From the NCBI GenBank assembly GCA_963965975.1, contig OZ014418.1:2802775-2866774 (forward strand): a stretch of 64,000 nt of DNA, written 5' to 3'. Positions within the stretch are counted from its first letter, which is position 1; each line of letters starts with the position of its first letter. Positions 12,852-23,296 of the stretch are shown piece after piece. Origin of the DNA: Xestospongia bergquistia (lineage: Eukaryota > Porifera > Demospongiae > Haplosclerida > Petrosiidae). The notes beneath the pieces are model-generated. The model was not told where the DNA came from. It was given only the letters and a program-made list of their open reading frames with translations, and did not search any database. Position numbers and translations under genes: made by a program.

Positions 12852-12866
12852 TAGCAACGGTTGCTA
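12852..12866. promoter_or_regulatory. Perfect 15-bp palindrome, X-box-like, upstream of the receptor gene
   Basis: TAGCAACGGTTGCTA is a perfect inverted repeat (7-bp arms around one G), 70 bp upstream of the receptor start codon. The half-site GTTGC/GCAAC resembles the RFX-family X-box. It lies in a block that is conserved upstream of paralogue A (582-596). Position and symmetry suggest a transcription-factor site; no binding is shown. Confidence 0.4.
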
Positions 12867-12899
12867 TATATCCACAAACAATCTAGCCCCTTCTCATTT

Positions 12900-13760
12900 T
12901 ATAAGCCTAAGGGCGGAGGAAAGTCTAGAGGTGAACTGCCATTACGTCTTGTCAGTTGTGGGACCAAACTGTAATATCTCCCATGATCCTTCCACTTATC
13001 TCAAACATTTCAACAAAACAATATGTTGTACCTCTTACATATCATTATGATAATACACATCAATTTATATAGAAATGCCCAATTTGTTGTGATGCGTTGT
13101 AATTTGATCAAAACAATACGTTGTAGAGTCGAAAATCAATAGACGGACAAATCTATTTTTGGACACTTTTTCTTCTAAAAATTTGAAGACAGCTTATTGC
13201 TTCCGTACAATGTGGCTCTTGGTTATGCTCAATGAATACGTTTTCCTTGCACAGTTTCTTAACTAAATTCCCTGTTGTGAATGAGCTCCGTTTTTGGTGC
13301 TTTTACGACTTAAATGTATTTGCGGACACGTGGTATGTTTTGGCTGACAACACAACCTCAAGTCTAAACGTTAGCTAGGAGTTTTCTGTCAGTTTCTGAG
13401 TCTTTCTCTTTTTATCAACTAAATCTACCTCAAGTTAAACCTTAGCCAGGACTCTCTTGTATTAACTATTGTGGAAAGAATCAAACATGGTAATTTGTGA
13501 TAATGTATAGATGTCCATGTGGAAGACTTGATGGCTTGTGCTATGTGTTAGCAATACCTTAGTCAACCCTGGCCATTTTAGTGATTAGTAAATATGTCTG
13601 TAATAACAGGTCAGTTCACTTTTTTAATAATAAGAGTGTCTTACTAAGGCTTAATAGCTGCTTGACTTTATGACTAACTTACTGTAAGTAGATAAACAAG
13701 TGATAGATACTTGAATTATAATAATCTGAGTGAAATAAATTTTTAAATGATAATCAATTA
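12900..13760. other. Receptor 5' flank, then intergenic
   Basis: 12895-13020 is similar to 600-760 upstream of paralogue A (shared AGTTGTGGGACCAAACT and AACATTTCA), so the duplicated unit includes 5' flank. 13060-13760 holds no recognised gene. It has more CpG than most of the window. Confidence 0.5.
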
Positions 13761-13765
13761 TAAAA

Positions 13766-13788
13766 TGTATTAATTATTATTATTATTA

Positions 13789-13822
<34 letters not shown>

Positions 13823-13912
13823 GTTCGTAGTCTTATGTACTTTCATCTCAAAGCAGACAACGCTTTAATAACAATAATAACAATAATAATAATAATAATA
13901 ATAATATATTTA
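13766..13912. repeat. Facing TTA and AAT microsatellites
   Basis: A (TTA)n tract at about 13772-13822 is followed, after about 45 bp of unique sequence, by an (AAT/AAC)n tract to about 13908. The two tracts are roughly complementary and could pair as a hairpin arm of about 45 bp. Confidence 0.75.
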
Positions 13913-14419
13913 ACTATTTTAACCCCGCGAAAGTCACTTATCAATAACCTGACACTAAGTGTATTCATTGCCTTTAATTAATGAAAATCGATTATTCATT
14001 ATCAAGATGGCGACTTTTGTACTTTTAGATACTGTTGTTGTGATTTTTGATTCTATAGATAATGTAACAACCTGCTGACAAGTTCAAGAACAAAAATGAT
14101 CAATAGTTAGTACTCTTACAGATGCATTTCTTTGTACGATTTGTATAACATATAATAATAATAGTGATTAAAGTAAGCAAGGTTTATAGCTTTGTAAAAA
14201 TGTCAAATATTATTGTAGAAATAAATCCATCCGAATAATTGTAGTATATGACTTCATCTTTAATTAAATTTCAAAAGTTTCAGCCCTCTAGGTTCTTTAA
14301 TGTTATTATTTGTCGTCTCCAAAGCATTGCAGATATTAAGGAATCAAATTACATTTCTGCAAAGTACTAGGATTTAAAAAAAATTTTAAAGCATGATCAA
14401 TTATTAGAACAAGTATCTT

Positions 14420-14754
14420 CACATGATTGCATCAAAAAAAGCTGAAAAAAATTTCGGATATTTCTATCCCACTTGTACTGAAAAGCAGCTGAACATCAAG
14501 AAAGGTAGAACATGGCATCAAAGCAGTCAACTTTACTTGACTGTGCCAATGACATCCGCTACAGCAGAATGAATGTTCTCATCACTTCGAAGACTGAAGA
14601 ATTATTTATGCTCACAGTGTCTCAAAAGAGACTTAATAATGTAGTACTAATGCACACACACAAGGAGTGTGCTGATAAGGTAAATTTATTAAGTATTCCA
14701 AAGGATTTTGTAACCAGCAACGAGAGACGTGCAAACTATTTTCGACATTATTAA
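14420..14754 (+). pseudogene. hAT-type (ZMYM1-like) transposase C-terminal relic
   Basis: Two frames together show the end of a hAT superfamily transposase. About 14535-14600 reads TVPMTSATAE, a TGA, then MFSSLRRLKNYL, which matches the AERxFSxLRRLKTYLRS region of the hAT dimerisation domain; the TGA sits where the family has Arg. The frame then shifts, and 14610-14754 reads SQKRLNNVVLMHTHKE and SNERRANYF to a natural stop. This is a plain DNA-transposon protein or a ZMYM1-like derivative of one. The N-terminal and catalytic parts were not recognised upstream. It is broken by one stop and one frameshift in the visible part. Confidence 0.7.
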
Positions 14755-15054
14755 CATATTTTATTAGGTCATGTACATATATGTCATTTCTTTAATTCAG
14801 TCATAATCATCTGTTATCATTTAACATAATTTTACAAGGTTTTCAAACTAAAAACTTCTGGGAATGCAACCCCCTGCTCGTGGAACAGTTATTACTACTG
14901 ATAACATTTTAGCCCCCCTAATCCCTACTACCTTTCTACCCCTATGGTCAGAGTTATCCAAGTGACTCAATCCTAGGAGTATCCCTGCTAGAGTGCCCTA
15001 TCATGTGAAGATCACATGACATATGTTAAATTGATGTATAAAACTAACCACTTG

Positions 15055-15365
15055 TTCAGAGTATAATCTCTTAGCTTCATAGTCTATGCGTATTGGTACA
15101 TCAGGATAGAAGAAAAATAGTTTGATGAAAATAACTGCTGGAGTATTAACTTGATCTTTTTGTGAGCTTTGGTTTGTAAGAGTGACATGATGTAATTGAT
15201 TGATGTTCTCTGTTGATGAATTTGTTGCTCTTGTTGTCAGAAATTAATATTAAAGTAATATGATGTGTAATTTACTTACCTTCTTGTTTGGAAGAGGATT
15301 GAGAGGATGGTATTAGTTGTTGAAAGAGTTTATAGAGAAAGAAAAAAGTGTCCTATGACAGAAAG
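15055..15365 (-). CDS. Two exons of an unrecognised minus-strand gene
   Basis: An exon at about 15283-15354 (acceptor CATAG; reads DTFFFLYKLFQQL and SSSKQE) ends in phase 1 at GTAAGT. It joins in frame to an exon from about 15240 down to about 15055 (acceptor ending CAG; reads ATNSSTENINQLHH and later IFIKLFFFYPDVPIRIDYE and KRLYSEQ), which ends near a GTTAGT donor-like site. Codon content looks protein-like and the phases fit, but no family was recognised. It may be the 3' part of the SRCR gene just upstream or a separate gene; no natural stop was placed. Confidence 0.4.
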
Positions 15366-15779
15366 AGAGATTAGAGAGAATGATTACAGATAATGATTAC
15401 AGCACATAACATAGTTTATTTATAATGATATTATAGTCATTGATTTATAGCATATAACATTTGATTTATATAATCACATACATAGTTAATTTCTATTGCT
15501 AGTGGATAAGGACTATTCTGACCAAATGAATCTCTCTAAAAGGGATACTCTGAATCAATAAAACTACATACAGTCAAGTTTAATCCCATGCTAACATCAA
15601 GTTAGTACTATTAAAAAGTTAAACTAAATCAAAAATGAAATTGCTTTAGTACTAACTGACCTAGCATATGGTATTACTACTTAATCAATATTAAATGTTT
15701 AATCGAAGAATAAAAAATACTTTATAGCTACGGAGATCTAGTTGACTTACCCATCACACAGACTAGGAGGCTCATCTAG

Positions 15780-16215
15780 TTGAATAGCCATCACAAGTAC
15801 TTGTTAAAGCAAAACATCCATTATCTTGACACATAGGACTTTTACAATTTGAAGGGCCACATATTACTCTTGGTACTTACTGGTAAACAAGACAGCTACA
15901 GTTCACAATTTTATACATAGTGTGTTTAACAAACTACAATAGTGATATCAATGACTATGAATTATTTCACTGTTATAATCATAACTTACATTGATTGGTT
16001 TGTTTTAATTGTCGACATATAACAGCAGCATCATTGCTGTCCCATCCTTGTCTGCATACACCTACGTAATGACTACCATTACATATTTCAACTGCTCCAG
16101 TATTATCGTTAGGACCATTCACTAGTCAGACATCTCCCACTGAACAGAGTGGCTGTTGAACTAATAGAATAAAAAGGTTGACAGTAACCATAATGGTGAT
16201 ATAAATCTTCCACAT
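15780..16215 (-). pseudogene. Secreted SRCR protein, broken or partial
   Basis: Exon 15990-16215 starts MWKIYITIMVTVN, a clear signal peptide (hydrophobic to about residue 20, then PLCSV). It runs into an SRCR domain: GDV, a TGA, LVNGPNDNTGAVEICN, then VCRQGWDSNDAAVICRQL. The TGA replaces the Arg of the usual GDVRLVNG start. The exon ends in phase 1 at GTAAGT. Around 15780-15880 a cysteine-rich EGF-like piece follows (CQDNGCFALTSTCDGY). The second half of the SRCR domain was not found. SRCR proteins are secreted or surface scavenger-type receptors, abundant in sponges. The stop and missing half point to a dead copy, unless the stop is a sequence error. Confidence 0.65.
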
Positions 16216-16514
16216 GGCATATTTACTAAATAGTTTAGTATTTTATGATTTAACATTTAATATAACATGTTTTAATAGTACAATGAAAGGTAGTCTTGGT
16301 AATTACAATATTGTCATTTATGTAATACAATAAGGTGCTATATCATTACAGGACATATGAACCAGTCAAACACCCCTTAGTAAACTGGGAATGAGATATG
16401 ATCACTTGAAAGTACTTCAAATTTGACAATTAGTACATTTATAATAGGTTAGATTATCTATCTGTCTGCATCATTATCCATCCATCATTTCTGCTTTTCT
16501 CAAACACAGGTTCA

Positions 16515-16895
16515 CCAGAATTTAATGTTCCTCCTGGAGTCTGTACAATGTTGTAATATTACAGGATCATCTTGAATTGAAATTGAACCCATTGACCAAA
16601 TCCAAATTCAATTTGTATTTAATGGTATATTTTCTCCTGATATATCAGCTGTGATTAGTTCTCTTGAAAACTTCAATGCAAGAACACTATTGGCAGAAAC
16701 AACTGTTGTGTTATTAATATTTTGAGTAGTGTCAAGTCTTGGTGTAGATTGACCTGTAGTATGGCTAAAAAATGGTAATAAAATTATGTAATTTTAAAGA
16801 CCAAGCAGTTGTGATTCATGAGCATTCAGACCATTTACCGATCCTCAATAAATGTTGTGCCTCTCATAACTCCTCCTATGACAATATCACTTACT
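16515..16895 (-). pseudogene. DOMON-domain gene fragment
   Basis: An exon ending at 16839 encodes DIVIGGVMRGTTFIEDR, matching the DOMON motif (DVxxG...DR). It splices in phase (CG|GTAAAT to TTTTTTAG|C) to an exon from 16764. That exon reads STPRLDTTQNINNTTV and LALKFSRELITADISGENIP, then a TGA, then IWIWSMGS and VILQH, matching the second half of DOMON domains (FxRxLxTxD..D..L....WAxG....H). DOMON domains bind heme or sugars in extracellular or membrane redox proteins. The upstream part was not found. It lies on the same strand just upstream of the SRCR exon, but that exon has its own signal peptide, so these are probably two genes. Confidence 0.55.
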
Positions 16896-17168
16896 ATTAA
16901 CTGATCTCATTAAAGACATTATTACTAGTAGCAACATCACTATTTTAGTGCCATTCCAAGCCAGGGCGAATTACTTATCTTAATTAATCTTTATTTATTA
17001 TTAATCATACTATTATTATAGGTTTTATTAATTTTTTATAATATTGAGTATAAAATAGAGCAGAAGTGTTGTCATATTACTCTGCTTCTCTTAGAGAAGA
17101 AAGGAAAGCGCAATCGCGACACTGAAAAAGAAGAGTTCTAACTTCCATTTCATTTAGATTTAAAAATC

Positions 17169-18010
17169 ATGGAAACCAAAGTCAGCCTGCAAGAAGAAAG
17201 CACTGCCCAATTGTCTATGAAGAGAGGTATGACCTAGTTATATATGGGTGTAGTCTTATGCCAAATGTGGGGCTGGACTCGTCCATTATTTTAATAATTT
17301 TTGATGTTGCTTTATTAGGAGAGGTATGAGCTAGTTAGTTTCTGGGTATAATGCTTAGGCCAAGGGTGGAGCTAGGCACTTAATAACTTTGATGTTGCTT
17401 TATTAGGACTGAAAAGAAAAGCCGAGGAAGAGAACAAAGAACCAGATAGCGAAAACAAAATTGAACAAAAAAAAGGACCAGGGTACACTATACGAAAGAA
17501 CAATTACTCCATTTAGAGTCACAATTTGATCAAAATAACTACCCTGATATAATTATTTCAAAAAGAAGACCTTGCTGTCAAGTTAAATATCAAAGAAAAG
17601 AATGTACATGTAAGTCTAGATTACACACACATATATATATAACTAAACTAAAGCATGGCAAATATATTTTCTTTTGTTTTCACACAGTATTGGTTCCAAA
17701 ATAGACGTGCCAAGAAAAGGAAAACTGCTGCCACACATGGTCCACATGTACCTCTTGTTTCTGGCTCGAAGACCAGCAGTTCTGGTAAAGAAAATTTCAT
17801 TTTTATCTACACTACCACTAAACAATTATCTGAACCTCCATAGACTACATCCCATTGAATTGTTTCACATCACAGCCAATCACAGCCACTAGAGCTTTCC
17901 CATTAACCACCACACCTACTGATCATCCAATCTTACCTTCGTTTGATCAACTTTTCTATATTAGCCAAACTACAGTTCACCTCCTATCGAAGATACAACT
18001 AATTAACTAA
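17169..18010 (+). pseudogene. PRD-like homeobox gene with two frame disruptions
   Basis: Exons: 17169-17226 (starts METKVSLQEEST), 17407-17609, 17688-17785 and 17886-18010 (ends KIQLIN, stop at 18008). Exons 1-2 and 3-4 join in phase 1. The homeodomain starts in exon 2 (KRTRVHYTKEQLLHLE, then NNYPDII), continues as EDLAVKLNIKEKNVH, and resumes in exon 3 with YWFQNRRAKKRK, so Gln is at position 50 and Asn at 51. The intron falls between homeodomain positions 46 and 47, a common site. Two shifts are needed to read the whole domain: one in an A8 run near 17460, one near 17555. The tail is short and Thr/Pro-containing. It is probably a decayed homeobox transcription factor, or homopolymer sequencing errors in a live gene. 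Confidence 0.65.
17222..17406 (+). repeat. Tandem duplication inside homeobox intron 1
   Basis: The sequence from GAGAGGTATGA of exon 1/intron 1 to the acceptor TGCTTTATTAG is present twice in a row (about 17222-17319 and 17320-17406, roughly 80% alike). The second copy carries its own acceptor, the 5 exonic bases GAGAG, and a donor, giving a potential 5-bp micro-exon. Confidence 0.7.
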
Positions 18011-18540
18011 TTTACCTATTAATAATATTAGAATTCAAATTATTTTTTTACTTATTATTGTGGATTACAAAGTTAAAAACACAAGATGTTAAGACAATAT
18101 ATACAATATTTTGATTTTATTATATTTTATATTATACTATCTTCTCAGATTTTTGCATATATTAACACAACAATATCAACATTATTGATTGGTCTTCCAT
18201 TTCTCAGAAGCTTCTTTCTTTGCTTCAGGAACAAATTGCTCCACCCAACACATGTTGAGTTGCTACTGAAGCAAAGATGATAGGACACACTATGTTACCT
18301 AGTAAATGATGCAGGACTCTACCCATAGCTCCTGTTATACCATACTCTTCATGATCATAGCAGCTGCTTGATACAAGTCCCAAGCAGTGTCACCTAAATC
18401 CTAAGAAATGTTATAATAACATTGAGAGATGGTAATGATACAAAATAGTTAGACTATCCTAAATAGATCATTAATTTTTTATGTTATTTGTAATTATGTC
18501 ATATACTAAACAATATCACACATAACAATGACAAATATGA
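18011..18540. other. Intergenic, nothing recognised
   Basis: AT-rich, stop-rich sequence between the homeobox gene and the coiled-coil relic. Confidence 0.4.
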
Positions 18541-20940
18541 ACGTCCAGTGGGACAGCTGACCTTAGGGCAGAAATCTTCTCAAAATTGGTAAGGCACTCT
18601 GAACTTGATGATGTCTTTAAAGTTGTTACTGATCTCAAACAGAGTCTTAATATTAAGTTGAAAAACTACGATAGCTAATCTCAGGAAAGAGGTCGAGGAT
18701 AGTTATGACAAATCCAGGAAGGCTCGTATAGTGGTGGTAATGTTTAGTTGTCATATAGAATCACTTGCAAAAAAACATAATACTTGATGATGTTATATTA
18801 CATTCCAATAGATCTTGCTGTAATGATGAAGTCTGCTATTATGTTCACAAGTAAAGAAATGGAGAGGAGTCAAATTCTGATGTTGCTAATGAAATTGATA
18901 AATTTATATCTGATCTTGAAGAGCATAAACAAAAGATGAAAGAGAATTTAGAAGAATTAGAATCATCTTCAGCTTAAACTATTTCCTTACTTGCTAATTT
19001 TAAAATTGTGATACATTATTTTTTTACAATTCATCCATTAATATATCCATTTATACACACATCTGTCCATTCTCTCTGACTCAAGGCAGTTTTGTCATAT
19101 AGCTTGAGTTGTTCATTTTCATAATTTTGTCACTTGCTAGCTAAAACTAATTAACTTATTCATAACTACTGAAAGTATTTAGACACACCCACTTAAAGAA
19201 ATGGCTGCTAAGAGTGAGACAAGTCTCACAAAACTAGTAATTGTAAGTTCTTATAAGTGAAAATCACTTGTTTTTTGTTTCATTGTTTCTCTGATTATAA
19301 TAGAATGTTTAGATAGTGACAGTTGTTGTTGGTTATCAAGAACAAAGTGTAAACATCCATTAAGTACTTTTAATGAAGGGGCTTTCCATATTTCCTTACA
19401 AGATCCTCACACTGATCCTGACTATCGCCCTCTATCACTATATAATGATATATTACCATACTACACTATACTTATGACGTGGTAAGTTTGATTGAGGTCT
19501 TATAGATAGTGATATATACTTAATATATTTTAGTATTGTATTTAGACATGTACATATACTTCCAATATCATAACATTATCTATACTTGTACTGTAATAAT
19601 TATAAATGTAAATTTGTTCCTTTTATCTAGTTATCTGTTTATCTAGATTGCATGTCTATATACTTTTCTTCTATTTAACTGTTCTACATTTCAATTTTCT
19701 CTAGTGGTATATATGGCACTGAAGATTACTACTTTCACTGGTTATCATGCTATTACCCATTACCCCATTAATCAGGTTATCTAATGATCACTTACCTTAT
19801 GATCTTCAATCATCATTATCACAACATGTTAGTTAATGAGGTTTGTCCATCTATCCAACCATTCATCCGTTAATCATCTATTTGTCTATCCATCCATCCA
19901 TTCCGTGATTATGTTGCTGTTAAGATAGTAGGATGCACCATCAAGTACATATTACAAGAACTGGTATCATGACCATCTTTTGATTTATTCATTTAATTTA
20001 TATATTTAATTTAATAATATTTATAAGTGAACTTAATATTTTTTTAGTTGGTTACTATGGAAATTAATGCTTGACAACTTAAAATAAGGAAGGTCAGAAG
20101 CAGTTAAAAGATCTACAAAATTTGAAAGTTAAAATGGAAACTGATCTGTTTGGTCTGAGATCATAGAGAACACAGACATTGGAACATAATGCTCAACTAT
20201 TGGAAGCTTGTGATCTGAAAAATATATGGTAATTTGTTTCTCTTTTTAATGTACACTACATGCATTCATCTATCATAGTACTCATCCATCCATTCATCCT
20301 TCTATCTATCCATCCATTTATCTATGCATCCATCCACATACCAATCAGCTACTCATCATTCTATTCGCTAATTGACTTATTCACCTATCTGTCCATTAAT
20401 CTATGTATCTATCCATTTATTAATACACCCGTCCATTCAACCAAGCGGGTTCTCTTAACAACAAACTTGAGGAGAAGGACATAGAGATCTCAAAACTTTA
20501 AGAATCCCTACAATTCCATACTGAGGGTAGCAGAGAACTCCAACAACATCTTCATGCAGTATTAAATGAGAAAACTCTTCAACAAATTGAATGAAGAATT
20601 GATAAATTCAAAAAGGAAAGAGACACTGCAAAAGAGAACTTGAAACAACTCAAACTAAGTTATGAAGCATTTACAAATAGAACATGATGCAGCTATGACC
20701 AAACTCCAAACTAGTTTGATGCAGGAGGAAGAAAAGTTTGTAGCATTGATGACAAAAGCTGAATAATACAAGTCTAAAAGACAAAAATATCGTGAATTGA
20801 ATCGAAAGTTTAGAACAAGAGAGAGATGACTTAGCTTTGGAACTCCATCATAACGATGACATTATTGATAGTCTAGACCGGCGAGTCCAGTATTTAAAAG
20901 GCAACAAAGACCATGCCCACAATGAGGGATATATTGGTAG
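18541..20940 (+). pseudogene. Coiled-coil protein gene relic(s)
   Basis: Scattered plus-strand pieces encode charged helical sequence interrupted by stops: about 18545-18730 (FSKLVRHSELDDVFKVVTDL), 18880-18975 (NEIDKFISDLEEHKQKMKEN, natural stop), 20080-20230 and 20455-20935 (NKLEEKDIEISKL, ELQQHLHAVLNEKTLQQIE, then DNA reading IDSLDRRVQYLKGNKDHAH). Several GT..AG boundaries are plausible. An exon-like piece at 19305-19484 differs (KCKHPLSTFNEGAFHISL, Cys-rich start) and may belong to another gene starting MAAKSETSLTKL at 19201. The coiled-coil part resembles centrosomal or motor-type coils only in composition. I count at least four stops in the longest piece, so it is decayed. Confidence 0.45.
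19860..20425. repeat. Degenerate CCAT/ATCC tetranucleotide tracts
   Basis: Loose (CATC)n/(ATCC)n tracts at about 19845-19905 and 20258-20425, with a weaker one near 19025-19070. They lie in likely introns of the coiled-coil relic. The open frames they create are repeat artefacts. Confidence 0.7.
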
Positions 20941-21485
20941 TTATTCTTAATAAGATCATTTGAATGACGATGATAAACAGGGGAGTGGCTTCGATGACAG
21001 AGAAGTGGAGCTACATGTGCCATATATATGTATTATCTGACTCACTCACTTGTACAAAACCTAAGCTATTTAACCATTTTTCCATGGGATCAATGCATTC
21101 TTTATGTACAATGATAGTCAGAATTTCAACTGCTCAAGATAATAGTGAAGTGTTACCCTTGTCTGATGATCCCATTTTGCCAAGCATCAGTCACATGAAT
21201 TCAATACTTAGTTTATCGTCAGATAAACCACACCTCAAATTCTCAACACATTATTTTACTGTAAGAATGCTAGACTGCAAAACCATTCCCCACACCATTT
21301 ACAAATAGAGGGCTTCCCTCCAAGCTACTATATAGCATTGGCTGATCTGAGTACATACAACTAGTTGGATACACTATAATAGCTGTCTATTAGTTTCACT
21401 AATTCATAATATTATATTGATATAGTCATATTGTAACAGAAAATGATTTTGAGACCTTTTAAACTGACTAGTTTGGAATTTTCTG
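20941..21485. other. Intergenic, nothing firm
   Basis: A 114-codon open frame on the plus strand (20964-21308, starts MTMINRGVASMTEKW) has no recognised motif and sits between relics. It could be the last exon of the coiled-coil relic or chance. Not called as a gene. Confidence 0.35.
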
Positions 21486-23296
21486 ATGGTTATTTTGCTT
21501 GTGAAATACCATTATACACAATTTATATTAATTTCCAGTACAATATCAAACAACTAGGTAAGGACAGAAATGGACTACAAAGGAGCCTTCTGAGCTCATT
21601 TACAATGAAAAAAACACTGAAACGTTTGCTACACATATTTGTCATTGTGGCTTCTACTTAGTCAGCAATTTTTAAGTGGGTGTTTGCCCTCCTCCCTCTT
21701 AACACCACTTATCAAATACCGGATTTCCTGTAGTTCTTTTCCGTCAGGAAGGGGGGGTTGGCTATGTGAGACTAATCAGCACTTATTACTACTTTCCACA
21801 TATCACTAACCTTTCCTATTTCTAGATCTGACAGCCTCAGCAATACAATCAATACAAATTGTTATTGTAAAGAACTTTCACTTAAGAGTTGTTGGGTTCA
21901 TTCAAAGACCAACATTTTTTTAAAGTGACAAAACTTACAGTGAAGTTTCGATTGACTTAAAAGATTTTTAAAAAGCTTGAACTGCTGTATCATGTTATTG
22001 TGTGTTGCCGAAAGATTGTCATTGTATAACTGTCTTGACTACATAAGTTATTCTCCAGATAATGGTATAAACAACTGCACATCTAATTGTTTCTTTACAA
22101 TATATTATTTAAGAGTTGATGAAACCAGACAAAAAACTCATTGCTGAAAAAAAATTAAAATCAAAGAATGATCCCAGTGGCATGTGTCTTGTTCTTTATA
22201 CCACAATAGGAGGAAAGTTCATACCAGGAGACCAACATGGCAGCACAATTCTCTTTAAAACCTATCAATAAGTCAATTATTCGTCTGATGTTGTGGTTTT
22301 TGGGATATGATAATACAATATCTGAGGAGACAGATAACCAACCAACTACTGGCAATCAGTCTAATTCTGAGTTTCAGGAAGTGATTGGATCATCTTCTGA
22401 TGATGATGAAACAATCTTTAATTTGAAGATGCTTCTGCAAAAAGTAAACTATACTGCATATTTTCACTGCTAAGTAGTTTAACTAATAACTATAATACTA
22501 AACACCAGATCTATGCATACAACTCATATTTCATATGGAAATCAACAAAAATTTATATCATATGGCAATATTCAATACTACCAAAAGCATAATTCAACTT
22601 TATGAATTCCTAGTAAAGTCTGAATAGTTATGCAAACAGTAGCAATCCCTTTGTAGAGATGGCTATGTTTATATGTTAATAAGATCACAAACAGACATAG
22701 CAATGAGTGCAGTAGTGTTGTTCCTAATACCACCATATTAACAATTAACTAGTATTGCATTGAACATCTCATTACATACTAGAGACAATCCTATTGCTTT
22801 CCTTTACTTCCTATATGCTATCTATCATATGGTCAATCTATCATTCAGACTGGATATTCACGCTTTGTCTTATATCAATAATGGTAAAAGATGTTAGTTC
22901 ATATTATATATAATGAAGTATATGGACTTGTGCTATACGTGCTAGACAGGTTCCTAATATTTAAAATACTCGTCATACAAACTGTTTCCAAGTAGCAACG
23001 ATTCAAAGTATAAATATGATATATGGCAATTGTATATGTTATTATGTCATTGGAAGGACTGTGTCTGTGATGGGTGAGTCACAACAATAGCATTATATAT
23101 ATATGAATTCTATCACTAATTCATAGAAGTATGTTACTACTAGATTTATCATTGAATATACCAAAGATAAAGGATGAAAGTGGGATTGAAACAGGAGTGA
23201 ATCACATATACATTACTATGGCATGTGCTCATTTTGTCTATGTTCAAAAACTTGTCTGTTATATACGTTTTGTAAAATACTACTACATCAATGACG
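21486..23296 (+). repeat. 1.8-kb repeat, copy 2
   Basis: Near-identical partner of 4072-5880, same orientation. Differences are mostly single bases plus small indels (for example a TATATATA length change near 23098). At its right edge it abuts the ZSWIM-like gene, and the expected downstream exons of that gene are missing beyond this junction. The high identity indicates a recent duplication or insertion, younger than the retroelement at 25.8-30.1 kb if both evolve neutrally. Confidence 0.8.

Noticed and set aside
20260-20484. Open frame rich in Ile, His, Pro and Ser on the plus strand
   Set aside because: Translation of CCAT-type tetranucleotide tracts, not a gene.
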